A stretch of DNA of 64,000 nucleotides. Source: Shinisaurus crocodilurus. Lineage: Eukaryota; Chordata; Lepidosauria; Squamata; Shinisauridae. The position numbers and the translations under genes were made by a program. The stretch covers positions 289,154,971 to 289,218,970 of the forward strand of contig CM037878.1 in assembly GCA_021292165.1 (NCBI GenBank), in the 5' to 3' direction. Positions 21,331-32,126 of this stretch are shown piece after piece. Within the stretch, counting starts at the first letter, position 1; each line of letters begins with the position of its first letter. Below the pieces are notes generated by a model. That model saw only the letters and a program-made list of their open reading frames with translations, had not been told where the DNA came from and ran no database searches.

Positions 21331-22082
21331 GACTTGCCTTGCCTCTAATTTCACACTTTGTGACCCTGAAACAGAATCCTGCCCCTGGGAATCTATCCCA
21401 AAGAAGGGCTTGTTGAATGAAGCCAATGCTTACCGTACCTTTGTGCGCTTGGTATCTTTGTTAAAACAGCTTCGGCATTATTTTTCTGCCAGCCTTGTCT
21501 TGAAGAGGGAGGGGAGGTCCCACAAGCTCAATTTACAACTTGCTGATTTTGCCAAAACAACAACAACCCACAACCACAACCCCATTTTACATGAATTTAC
21601 ATGCCTTCCTGTAATATAAAACTAGGTGAAGTGCCTGCCTGGTCCAGATTTTTGAGGGCCCTGGGGTGAGACACCTTCAATCACCCCCCTCCCTTAATGA
21701 GTCTACCTTCTCACCTCCGTGGTCACCAGCTGCTCTTCCTCCTCCTCCTCCTCCTCTTCCTCATCATGGCTACCGCTTGCTTGCTTGGCAGGCAGAGAGC
21801 CAGGGAGCAAGCAGGCGGTGGCATCTCCGGCTCTTCCTTCTCACCACCACCGTTGCCTGGACCAGAGCGAGAGGCAGGGGAACAAGCAGGTGGCAATGGG
21901 GAAGAGGAGGAGCAAGTCCAGGGGGCTCTCATCAGTGGGCCCCTGCTGGGGTGTAGGCCCTCGGCAAGTGCCCGGCCAGGCCTACCCTTGACGCCGGCCC
22001 CGATTATGTCTGTCATAACTACAGTGTGCAGAATGAACGATTGCCCTCCATCCTTCCAGGATCAGAGGCAGTCCCCTGGGCA
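21331..22082. other. No gene recognised; diverged TCC-rich tract
   Basis: TTCCTCCTCCTCCTCCTCC at 21734-21753 and a block (GCAGGCAGAGAGCCAGGG to AGGGGCCCACTG-like sequence) partly recur in inverse at 33835-34010 (GGGCACCTGCCGAGGGCCC). This indicates an unnamed interspersed repeat. Confidence 0.45.
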
Positions 22083-22169
22083 TAGCTGGCTGGGGCATGC
22101 TGGGAGTTGCAGGCCTTTTTTCTGTCTAAACGTGTTGTGTTCTAAATCATGCAGAGATGTAACAGTCAG

Positions 22170-22697
22170 TCAGGCGATCACTTGTGACTGAGTAAGAGTG
22201 TCTTCCAGGATAATTTTTTTTTTTTTTTTTTTTACAAAAAGGAGATTTTAAAAGGAGGAAAATTCTAAAGAAAAAAATTGTGTAGACTCTAGCGATGGGT
22301 CCGTCCGTAAGTGACTGTGGAGGCCAATTCTAGATCCACACCGCTTCCCACAGTGAGGACACAGGTTACCAGATGGAAGATGGTCCTGTAAAGGATTCGT
22401 TTGACGTGCTTTTCGCTTAGCGCGTGTCTCCCTTTCCCCTTGCACTCGGGCTTCTTCAAAGTCCATGGAACCTTTGTGAAAGGCCAACCTCCAGTTAGAT
22501 CGTTCATGGGCCAGAGCTTCCCATTTTTTGATGTTTATATTGCATTTTTTTAGGTTAGCCTTAAGAACATCTTTAAACCTCTTATATTGACCACCGATAT
22601 TCCGCTTTCCATCCTTGAGTTGGGAATAAAGTAACTGCTTTGGAAGACGGCAGTCAGGCATTCGAACAACATGACCGGTCCACTGAAGTTGGCGTTG
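22170..22697 (-). mobile_element. RTE LINE 3' fragment (copy R5) with poly-T insertion
   Basis: A minus-strand 3' end is truncated just upstream of the QWTGHVVRMPD region. A 20-base T run (22214-22233) with a partial repeat of the AAAAGGAG motif interrupts the 3' UTR, and other copies lack it. The finger frame is retained with substitutions (CPHCGKRCGSR). The left border abuts CAGTCAGTCAGG rather than the usual CATCATCATC. Confidence 0.85.
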
Positions 22698-23449
22698 CAG
22701 CCACTCTCCTCTCTAACGAAGTACATTGGTGCCTTGAATGACATAATTTCTCCAGACACCCAGCTTGGGAATTGTGGCCCTCTACCATGGAACTGTTGGA
22801 AGGACCCACTACTAATGCATGCTTCCTCTTTCCTGTTCCTCAATTTGATGGAGAAGCAAATTTAAAAGACAAACGGTTTTGTCTTTTGTATCCAAAGCGA
22901 GTGGACAGTTGGACTTCCAGCGTGGAATTTATTATAGTTTTCCTTCCGGTAATGAGAAGCACACACAACTGAAGTTTGCTGTACTTGAGGAAATGAAAGT
23001 CAAGATGTATTTTTTTATAATGGCTCCTCTGCAATGCTGATGGGTCTTGGACTTTTCCCCCCAGCCTGGTCTACCATTATCAGGAGGGGATATTCCACAA
23101 ACTATAACTTCACTCAGTAGGGGCAGCACTTCTGCTATTGCTTACATGTGTGGTGCTTTACGGAGGAGCACAAGTGAAAGACAGGAGCCAGCCCTGAGTT
23201 TGCTTCCAATTTAAATTTAGCCATTGAGGAGTAACTGAGCCCTCCCCCCAGAAATCCTATCCAGCAAGTCTTCTGGCTTTGGAGATTTCATTAGGCTCGC
23301 CCATGTTCTTTCAAGTGTATCATCCCCATCATGAGGGCTAGAAACTTGCTCTTTAAAAAATAAATAAAGGCTGAGATTCTCAGCAACCATATTTTATGTT
23401 CCTATGGAATTGTACTGGACACACAGTCCCAGTTATAGCTGCAAGGCCT

Positions 23450-23632
23450 TTGATGCTTCATTTAAATGATGCTTTGATGCTTCATTTAAACTGTGTTTTT
23501 AAAATTTGGTTTTTAATCTTTTAAACTATTTTGTATGTTTTTATTGTTGTTTTTATGTATAATCTATTGTGAACCACCCAGAGAGCGTCGGCTGTGGGGC
23601 GGTATATAAATGAAATAAATGAAATGAAATGT
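23450..23632 (+). mobile_element. L2-type LINE 3' UTR remnant
   Basis: A T-rich stretch ends GTGAACCACCCAGAGAGCGT, GGGGCGGTATATAAATG and AAATAAATGAAATG. A 24-base segment TTTGATGCTTCATTTAAA with flank is tandemly repeated at its start (about 23449-23491). Confidence 0.7.
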
Positions 23633-24683
23633 AGATCAGGGATAGGTGAACAAGCAATTTTCGTGATAGCCTGGATTCTCCAAGCACAAATTTGAATTTT
23701 GTCTCGCCTCATTTCCCTCAATCATTTGCGTGCTTTTCTCATTTCAGCCAAATGGGGAAAGTGTACATTTAAAACAGGTTTCAAAAGAGCACACCCAAAA
23801 TGCACACTTTCCCCCCATAAAGCAAAGTGTAAAAAAATCACTTTTTTTTTTTTAGCATGAATGCGAGTCAGGAATTTGCGACCATATCTGGAGAGCATAC
23901 TCTCCTGCTCCTGCTCATGTTCGAGGTTGCGATCATGTCATGTTTGCATGAATTGCGAGCATTATGAAATACTCGTATGTCTGTAATGTAGATCCACACA
24001 ATTGCTCGAGTCCACAATCCCCGTCTTTCAAGGACCATTGTCCGTTTGTACCCCAAGCGGTTTATTAGGGCCAGTGCTGAGATGGGTCTTTTGGAACACA
24101 AAAATGTGACTGCTGAATAACCAAGAAAGAGAAGGCAAAAGAGAAAGGGGAGTTCTCGTTAAAGGCTTATTGTGCTAATGCCAGCGCAGTTTACAATAGC
24201 AGCTGTTTGGGGAACACAATAGTAATGTGCAGCCGAAATCCAACCCGAGATATCCGAGCAACAACAGGCCCATTTCGAAAGAAGGCGGGTGGAACGGCAG
24301 GACCGGGAGAAAAATATTTCAGAATCCTAGGCTTCAGAGACACCTGGCTCCTTGGGAAACCAGGTATGCGGCCCGAAATCCAGTGGCTTCCTAAACATGG
24401 TGCCAGTGCAGAAGCCCAACAAGTCCATTTTTATTGCCAACCTTTTAATGTTGTGTCTGCTGGAGGGCTGTGGCCAAAATGGACTGCAAGAAGCCACACA
24501 ACTGGGAGAACTTCCCCTGCCAGAGTCTGGACATAACAACCACTTCCTTTAGCCACCCGCTCAGTTGGCCAACCTCCCTTCCTTTCACGCCTCTCTCCTT
24601 CCCCGCAGAGCATGATTGAGCGCACCCTGACCTCGAGCATGGTGACATAACGTTTCTTCAGAACCCTTCCATCCATCCGCGCA

Positions 24684-24752
24684 GCCTTCTCCAACCTGGC
24701 GCCCTCCGGATGCGTTGGACTGCAATTCCCATCATTCCAAGCCAACATGGCC
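24684..24752. mobile_element. Palindromic MITE half, family C
   Basis: CCTTCTCCAACCTGGCGCCC, TTGGACTGCAATTCCCATCA and CCAAGCCAACATGG match one arm. The other arm is missing. Comparable halves occur at 44398-44455 and 47345-47412. Confidence 0.6.
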
Positions 24753-26682
24753 ATTAAATTTCAGTTCCTCGTTACCTCTGCTCTTTTCCTTCAGGTTCTG
24801 CTTTTTCAATCGATCGGCTACTTTTTCTTATTCTTTTTTGTTGTTGTTGTTGTACCTTTCCTTCCTTCATCTTCCTTGCCTGTGGGTTCCCTGTTCCCTT
24901 CGGTTCCCTACCTCCCCGGCAACTTGTCCCCAGTTGTCAGCCATCCTTCGCATGAGTTTTAAAACTCAGCCGAACTGGCAACTTTCCCTTCCCTCATAGA
25001 ATTTGGACTGCAAAATGTTCAGTCCCCTGAGTGGCTGAAAATTCCCTGCCAACTCAGCTCAGCCAGTCAGGGACAGAGGATCTGCCATCACAAGTACAAT
25101 ACAATATAGATGCTGGTGCTGCTCAGGTCTGGGCCCATCCTGCAGTTTTGCACTCACCCCATGCATATGCAACTGGTACTGGGCACAGAACTCCGCATCC
25201 TGGGAAACTTGACTTTCTTTTCAAAGAGCAAGTTTCTAGCCCTTAAGGCTGCAGGTACAGTGGATAATCCTGAAGGGCATCTCAGTGGCTCAAAAGGACC
25301 TAGTCTCTGTCCACCAGAAATTCTATTTACAGCACCAGACTAATTTTTTTTATACCTTAAGGGCTAGAAACTTTTTTTTAAAATGGAAAGTTGAGATGCT
25401 CAGGATATTGAATCCTGTGCTCAAGAATAATTGCTGTACGTGTTCCCTGTGATTGCAGAAAAACTGCTCAAGATCTTCTCCCCAGCAAAACTTTTCCTGA
25501 GTTGCCCCCAGTTTAAATTATCTGCTGCTTCACTGCCCCTGCCCGGACCCACCCAAGCCCCTCTGCTCATTTGGCAAACCCAAATCTTTCCTCCCACACC
25601 CCCAGGTGACTCGAAAAGCAGTGCCCACTTAACCCTTTCCTCCCATGCCACCCCTTGGCCGCATTTGATATCCATATTTTTAAATAAATGGATATCAAAC
25701 TAAATTCAGATGAGTGGGCAGCGCTAATTTGATTGGGCAAGAAACACGGGGGGGGGGGCTATTTCACTTCCTTCTGCTGTTTCCTGGACCTAAATCAGCT
25801 CCCAGAATCCCTTGCCATTAGCCCTGCTTTATATCAAGCTGGTATCCCGCCCCCGTCCCCCGGGCATTGCTGGTATGGAATTTAGTTCAGGGAAACAAGA
25901 AGGAGGGGACTGGTTCAATGGAAGTGGACCCTCCGCATGGCTGTGTTTAGTTCAAAAACCAGAAGATCAGTGATGTATCTCCTGAAGGAAGGTGTTCTCC
26001 AGCCCATGGCTTGGCTCCAAGCCTCCTAGCCCTACAAGGATTCATCCGAGAGCACCTTCTAGTTAATACAAGCCTGGGATTTCCACTTCTTTCTTTTCTT
26101 CCGTTTTATTTTCTCCGGTGCAAACAGCTTGCCTCCGTGTCTGGCCCTCAACCCGTCCGACTGGTTCCTGTTGCTCTGCGACACTACAGCAGTGGGGCTC
26201 CGAAGAAGGGCTGGGTTGCTCGGGGAAATACGAGAGTGTTTCTCCCCCCACCCCTTGCTCTACCATGCCCCATCTGTGTGGGGCTTTCCGAGCGAGTGCG
26301 GCGCTGAAGTCCGGCTGTGGCTTGCCGAGAGGACACCCTGGCTGTGCTGGCTGCCAGCCCTTGGCTGTGGAATTCGAACCCCGCACCAGGCGCTGGGAAC
26401 TAAGTGGCTCTACTTAACCGGGGGTTTCTGCAGCTGCCTGGCAGGCTCTAAACACAAGCCTGCAGCAGGGCTTCTTCCAGGGAACGGGAACGGCGGGGGG
26501 GGGGAGGCTGGAGGGTGGGTTTTGCTTAAGCCGTAAGGGGGCAACAGATCGCAAATTCACTGGGTTTGACTGCAACAGAGTGGCTAAAAGCAGGGGCAGT
26601 GCTAGGTACGGAAAAGATCCGGGGCTCAGGCCCTCAGGACCACCACCCCAATCACAAATTTGCATATGCTAACTGACATATT

Positions 26683-26938
26683 GAGAGCCTGTGTGGCGTA
26701 GTGGTTAGTGTGTCGGACTGGGACTCGGGAGATCCGGGTTCTAATCCCCACTGGGCTATGAAGCTCACTGGGTGACTTTGGGCCAGTCACTGACTCTTTC
26801 AGCCTAACCTACCTCGCAGGGCTGTTGTGAGGATAAAATGGAGAGCAGGAGGAGGAGGAGGATTAGGTAAGCCGCCTTGGGTTCCTTTCAGGAAAAACGG
26901 CGGGGTATAAATATAATAAATAAATAAATAAATAAATA
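26683..26938 (+). mobile_element. tRNA-derived squamate SINE (copy 4), full length
   Basis: The head GTGTGGCGTAGTGGTTAGTG (box A) leads to box B GATCCGGGTTCTAATCCCC, the conserved body, GCGGGGTATAAATATAATAA and an AATA-repeat tail. It is inserted in hAT-type element B2 between ACATAT and CTATGCTC. Confidence 0.9.
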
Positions 26939-27168
26939 CTATGCTCTAAAGTCTGTAAAGGAGCCTGTCTCCTAAGGACACCCCTATTTGTGAAAAGGGA
27001 TGTATGGACAGGGGAGAGGAGGGCATTTGGTTTCAGAACAAATCCTCAGGCAGAAAGATTCCAGGGGGGGGGCAGCAGGAGGTGAAGCACATGAGGGCAA
27101 AAAGCCAGCTCATCCGAGTGGGGGGGGATCCAATGCAACAGAGATCGTCAGGGCCCCTGGACCTTTAT

Positions 27169-27401
27169 AGAATCATAGAATCATAGAAAAGTAGAGTTGG
27201 AAGGGGCCTACAAGGCCATCGAGTCCAACCCCCTGCTCAATGCAGGAATCCAGGTCAAAGCGTCTCTGACAGATGGCTGTCCAGCTGCACCTTGAATGCC
27301 TCCAGAGTGGGAGAGCCCACCACCTCCCTAGGTAGTTGATTCCATTGTCTTATTGCTCTGACAGTCAGGAAATTTTTCTTGATGTTTAGGTGGAATCTAG
27401 G
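27169..27401 (-). mobile_element. CR1 LINE 3' end (copy 3) nested in hAT-type element B2
   Basis: A short minus-strand CR1 tail with inverse ATTCTATG units is inserted in the CTTTATTTCAGC segment of element B2, repeating TTTAT at both borders. It is therefore younger than B2. Confidence 0.8.
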
Positions 27402-27784
27402 TTTATTTCAGCAAGTGCCCATGGACAGCAGGGTGGTGGGGCAGAGGGCCTCCCAGAGATTCGGGGCTCCAAATGAAAGATTTGGGGCAGCAGCCCTAGT
27501 GGGCCGCCCCCAACACTGCCTCTGGTATATCGTTAAAGACTCCCGGTCACGTCCTGCAGTCTGATGGCCTCTGATGAAGGTGGTTAGAGGCTTTTAAGCG
27601 AAGACCACCTGCAGGAGTGCTGTAGAACTGGCTTTCCTGCACCGGCAGGGGGCCAGGAGCGATCACTCTGCCCATGATCTGGACTGCTTTTTGGCAGCTT
27701 TGGAGGTAGAAATGCTTAATATTTGCATGGTGCCTTTGAAGAATTCAGATCCCTTCACTTGTACAGTCTCCATAACTGAGTAAG

Positions 27785-28140
27785 TTTAGGGTGGACAGGG
27801 ATAGCCTGGTTTCAGTAATCCATGCTCTAGTAATCTCAAAATTAGATTACTGCAATGCACTCTACGTGGGGCTGCCCTTGAAGACGGCTGCAGCCTGTGC
27901 AAAACGCAGCGGCCAGACTAATCACCGGGACCAAAAGGTCCGAACATATAAGACCTGTTCTGGCCTTAATTGCACTGGCTGCCTATATGCTTCCAAGCCC
28001 GATTCAAGGTGCCGGTTTTGACCTATAAAGCCCTACACGGCTTGGGACCGCAATACCTGACGGAACGCCTCTCCCAACCACAATCTACCCATATACTACG
28101 TTCAACATCTGGGGCCTTCCTCCGACTGCCACCTCCATGT
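27785..28140 (+). mobile_element. L2-type LINE, 5' half (split by RTE R6)
   Basis: The frame reads DRDSLVSVIHALVISKLDYC and NALYVGLPLKT, then a region matching PVLTYKALHGLGPQYL, an L2 RT C-terminus. It is cut at 28140 by R6. The right half resumes at 32127. Confidence 0.85.
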
Positions 28141-28225
28141 CATCATCATCAGGCGATCACTCGTGACCGAGTAAGATTGTCTTCCGGGATAAAAGGAGGA
28201 AATTCTAAAGAAGATTATGTAGACT

Positions 28226-30247
28226 CTAGCGATGGGTCTGTAAGTGACTGTGGAGGCCAATTCTAGATCCACACAGCTTCCCACAGTGAGGACACAGGTT
28301 ATCAGATAGAAGATGGTCCTGTAAAGGATTCATTTGACGCGCTTTTCGCTTAGCACGTTTCTCCCTTTCACCTTGCACTCGGGCTTCTTCAAAGTCCATG
28401 GAACCTTTGTGAAAGGCCAACCTCCATTTAGATCGTTCATGGGCCAGAGCTTCCCAGTTTTCGATGTTTATATTGCATTTTTTTAGATTAGCCTTATGAA
28501 CATCTTTAAACCTCTTATATTGACCACCGATATTCCGCTTTCCATCCTTGAGTTGGGAGTAAAGTAACTGCTTTGGGAGACGGCAGTCAGGCATTCGAAC
28601 AACATGACCGGTCCACTGAAGTTGGCGTTGAAGGATCATTTTTTCAATGCTAGTAGTCTTTGCTTCTTCCAGTACACTGACATTTGTTCGCCTATCTTCC
28701 CAAGTAATTTGCAGGATTTTCCGGAGGCAACGTTGATGAAACCTTTCAAGGAGGTGGAAGTGACGTTTATAGATAGTCCATGTTTCGCAGGCATACAATA
28801 AAGTTGGTAATACAATGGCTTCATAAACCAGTGTTTTGGTCTTCTTACAAATATCCCGATCCTCGAACACTCTATGTTTCATTCGAGAAAATGCGGCACT
28901 TGCGGAGCTCAGACGATGCTGGATTTCACTGTCGATGTTAGCTGTAACAGAAAGATAGCTGCCAAGATAGAGAAAATGATCGACATTCTCCAGTATTGTC
29001 CCGCCAAGCTGGATAGATGGCATCACCAAAGGATTGGCTTGCACTTGCTGATGAAGCACTTTGGTTTTTTTGATGTTAAGTGAGAGACCAAGTTTTTCGT
29101 ATGCTTCTGCAAAAGCATTTAGGATAGTTTGGAGATCATCCTCTGAATGTGCGGAGACCACATTATCATCAGCATACTGAAGTTCCACAACGGAGGTTGT
29201 AATTACCTTACTTTTTGCTTTCAGCCTGCTGAGATTAAAAAGCTTTCCATCTGTTCGATATATAATTCCCACACCAGTGGGAAGTTTCCCCTTGACAAGA
29301 TGTAAAACCATGGCGATGAAAATGGCAAATAATGTTGGGGCGATAACACATCCCTGTTTAACACCTGATCCCACTTTAAATGGAGCACCATGAGAGCCGT
29401 TGTTGTCCAAAACCGTTGCCGTCATGTTGTCATGGAGAAGTCGCAAGATATTCACAAATTTATTGGGGCATCCAATTTTCATAAGGATAGTCCAGAGAGC
29501 TGTACGGTCTACAGTATCAAAGGCCTTAGCCAAATCGATAAATGCCATATAAAGGGGTTGATTTTGCTCCCGGCATTTTTCTTGGAGCTGACGTGCAGTA
29601 AAAATCATGTCTACTGTCCCTCTAGAGGGGCGGAAACCATATTGAGTTTCAGGGAGGATCTCTTCTGAAATAGATAGAAGACGGTTTGCGAGAATCCTAG
29701 CAAATATTTTACCTGCGGTTGCTAAGAGAGAAATGCCCCGATAGTTTCCACAGTCTGTTCTATCACCCTTCTTAAAGAGGGTGATAATTATGGCATCCCT
29801 GAAGTCTTCTGGGATCTCTTCTCTTATCCAGATTTTTTCGATGAGTTTATGAAGATGTTGTACAAGTTCGGGGCCCCCTTCTTTAAAGATTTCAGCAGGA
29901 ATCCCATCTGGTCCACTAGCTTTGTTGTTCTTCATTTGATTAATGGCTTTTTTTACTTCATCCAAAGTGGGGAGTATTGCAAGTTCCTCTTTAATTTGTT
30001 TTTGCGGGATTTGCGAAAAAATCTCGTTATCCACCTTAGATTTACGATTTAAAAGGTCATAATAATGCTCTTTCCAACGCAGTGCAATAGACTCTTTGTC
30101 TTTTAAGAGTTTGGTGCCATCTTTTGATTGTAAAGGGTTTGTACCATAGGTTTTTGGTCCATAAATGGCCCTTGTGGCCTTAAAAAAGCCCCGTGCATCA
30201 TGAGATTCTGCAAGTTGTTGAATTTCTTCAGCTTTTTTTTCCACCAA
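28226..30247 (-). pseudogene. RTE reverse transcriptase with C-terminal zinc finger (673-residue frame)
   Basis: This is the RT part of the same polyprotein, intact over its whole length. Visible RT signatures are NNKASGPDGIPAEI (about residues 107-120), NYRGISLL (168-175), GFRPSRGTVD (204-213), AFIDLAKAFDTVD (235-247), GVKQGCVIAPTLF (295-307) and the catalytic YADD at 358-361. A conserved thumb and C-terminal region with WTGHVVRMPD follows, then a basic segment (EREKRAKRKA). The C2H2 finger CPHCGKLCGSRIGL...HSHLQTH closes the protein, with spacing C-X2-C-X12-H-X3-H. The apparent start is TTG and merely marks where this frame opens after the A-run slip, so it is a continuation of the endonuclease frame and not a second gene. 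Endonuclease and RT together would be about 1,060 residues, normal for RTE. Confidence 0.9.
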
Positions 30248-31410
30248 GCGTTCTTAAGTTCTCTTGTTCTTCTTTGGACCTCAGCCTTTGCGCTAGCGTA
30301 GGTTTTTTTCTTGGCAGCGCAGTTAATATCATTTTGCCATATTTGGAAGGCTTTCCTTTTTTGGTCAATTATATATTTAATCTCATTGTCATTTTCATCA
30401 AACCAATCCTGATGTTTCTTAGTTTCATATCCAATAGTTTGTTCACAAGCTGCAATAATGGAGGTTTTCAGCTTAGACCAATGGTCCTCAATGTTGTCAT
30501 GAGGTTCCGTAGGTAGATGTTCCTTAAGAAGTGATTGAAGACGAGTTTGCTTAATAGGATCTTGAAGGACTTGGATGTTCATTTTACGCCTTGGTTTCCT
30601 TCCTTGAAGCCTACGTTGGGGAGCAATGTTGATAACCATTGTGGACCGGATTAGTCGGTGGTCTGTCCAGCAGTCGTCGGCACTCACCATGGCCCTAGTA
30701 AGAAGTACATCGCGGCGATCTCTAACACGGACAATTACATAATCCAGAAGATGCCAGTGCTTTGACCGTGGGTGCTGCCATGATGTTTTAAACTTATTCT
30801 TTTGTCGGAAGAGCGTGTTTGTGATAGTGAGATTATGCTCTGCACATATAGACAAAAGTAAGAGTCCGTTCGGGTTGCTATTACCAACTCCGTCCTTTCC
30901 AATAGTTTCTGGCCATAAATCAAAGTCACGCCCGACTCTTGCGTTAAAATCGCCCAGGAGGATAATTTTATCCTCCTTAGGTATCTCTGACAGGAGAGTG
31001 TCCAACTGGCTGTAAAAACTTTCCTTGATGTCATCATCAGCGTCTAATGTTGGTGCATAAGCGCTCAAAATAGTTACCTGTTGGTTATTGGCGAGCTTTA
31101 ATCGAAGAGTTATCAGGCGTTCGTTAATGCCAGTAGGAACTTCTGACAAAGAGTTCACTAGTTCATTTTTGATGGCAAAGCCTACACCATGTATTCGTCG
31201 GTCCTGCTCAGGTAGTCCTTTCCAGAAGAAGGTATAACCTCCTTTTTCTTCTTTCAGCTGTCCCTCTCCTGCCCTTCGAGTTTCTTGAAGTGCTGCTATG
31301 TCAATTTTAAACCGTCTCAGCTCCCTTGCAATAATAGCAGTCCTACGCTCAGGGCGTTCACTATCTATGTTATCCAGCAATGTCCGTATATTCCATGTTC
31401 CAAAATTCAA
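30103..31410 (-). pseudogene. RTE APE-type endonuclease domain (frameshifted ORF, 435 residues)
   Basis: This is the N-terminal endonuclease of the RTE polyprotein, which nicks target DNA to prime reverse transcription. The catalytic signatures are all visible: TWN at residues 5-7, QETR with E43, GDFNARVG with D154 and N156, and TDHR with D250 and H251. From about residue 390 the frame drifts: the WWKKK segment is followed by an unrelated tail, because the minus-strand A-run opposite 30233-30240 has eight bases where the downstream RT frame needs nine. The first codon, 31410, is TTG. The frame stays open for 17 codons upstream to a TGA at 31462-31464 without any ATG, so no conventional initiator exists. 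Loss of the start by mutation, non-AUG initiation or an assembly error are all possible. Confidence 0.85.
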
Positions 31411-32126
31411 ATGTCTTTTTCGACCGCTAAAATGGTGACCCCACTGGACGCGGTAATCCAGTCAGGGGAGAAAGAGGTAGACTATGTTTAGGGCACCTTT
31501 TCTAGCCCCCTCCCCATACGGGGTGAGCAGAGTGGATCCTAAATAGGGCTGCTCAGTCATGGATACAGCTGCCGAGCTGCTCGACTACCTCGTTCCTTGA
31601 ACAGGGCGACTGAGTCTGCATCCACCGCCCATGTGCTGGTCCATGACTAGGGGCTTCCAGATTCACAGTCCTGCCCCCGTTGCCATTCGCCAGTCGCCAT
31701 GGGACTTTTTTTTTGTTTGTTTGTTTGGTTGGTTGGGTTGGGTTGGGTTGGATGGGTTGGGTTGGAAGACGCCTGTGCGTGAAACTGTTTTATGTGGGGA
31801 GATCGGTGCACAACGAATCACCACACAAACTTGACAGAGTACGGCAGAGATCCAATGGCACGGTTACCCTGACGATTGGAAAACCATTCTCTGCTGCAGC
31901 CTTCATCCGCCTTCACAGCCGTTGTAATTTAGGTTTAATTATCTTCCGCCTGTTCTGCCGTTGAGGACTTTATGTTTTGGATCGTTCTTTGTCTGGTTCC
32001 TCTCCCCGGACCTTACCGCCATGGGTGACCCTACTGGGAGTACATAGCTCCCGACGGCATTGCTCACAGGATTCATCGGAACACGCAAGCCCACTCACCA
32101 CTTCAAGGTGACGATCCGGCGAGGGG
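31411..32126 (-). other. 5' UTR of RTE copy R6
   Basis: This leader lies between the insertion site and the endonuclease frame. It contains a TTGGG/TTTG-rich simple stretch at 31705-31766 (CCCAA on the element strand). Near its 5' end, 32016-32059 can fold as small stems, with GGGAG and CTCCC separated by seven bases. I saw no ORF of note. The internal promoter expected in an RTE leader is not recognisable by eye. Confidence 0.7.

Larger units (their letters stand above)
22698..26590. other. Long stretch without recognised gene
   Basis: It contains the L2 remnant (23450-23632), a MITE half (24684-24752) and low-complexity T/C-rich sequence at 24770-24900. The short frames are not family-like. 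CAAGTTTCTAGCCCTTAAGG at 25227 recurs inverted near 25355, giving a local inverted repeat. Confidence 0.5.
26591..27524 (+). mobile_element. hAT-type element, family B (copy B2), with SINE and CR1 inside
   Basis: The ends are CAGGGGCAGTGCTAGGTACG and AACACTGCCTCTG. A family S SINE (26683-26938) and a CR1 (27169-27401) are nested inside and both are younger. The internal block TGTATGGACAGGGGAGAGGA is conserved in all B copies. Confidence 0.72.
28141..32126 (-). mobile_element. Near-full-length RTE-type LINE (copy R6)
   Basis: A 3,986-base non-LTR retrotransposon lies on the minus strand. Its 3' end is a short tail of ATG/TGA repeats, seen as CATCATCATC on the plus strand, and its 5' UTR is about 660 bases. 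It is flanked by an 11-bp target duplication, CACCTCCATGT, at 28130-28140 and 32127-32137, and it splits an L2 LINE whose halves lie outside. It encodes an APE-type endonuclease and then a reverse transcriptase with a C-terminal C2H2 finger. The only major lesion seen is a one-base frameshift at an A-run between the domains. The absence of poly(A), the short repeat tail and the domain order fit the RTE superfamily (RTE/RTEX-like); it is not BovB-like at the C-terminus. Related proteins are often annotated as craniofacial development protein 2-like. Confidence 0.9.

Noticed and set aside
21697..22191. A 164-codon frame with Ser/Pro/Gly-rich translation
   Set aside because: It spans a TCC microsatellite-like tract and an unnamed repeat also found inverted near 33835, so it is not a host gene.
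26683..26780. tRNA genes at the heads of the squamate SINEs and at 42293
   Set aside because: Box A and box B are present, but no cloverleaf can be closed and the sequence continues into SINE bodies with A-rich tails.
31705..31766. Telomere-like (TTGGG) repeats
   Set aside because: The vertebrate telomere unit is TTAGGG. This is a short simple stretch inside the RTE 5' UTR.
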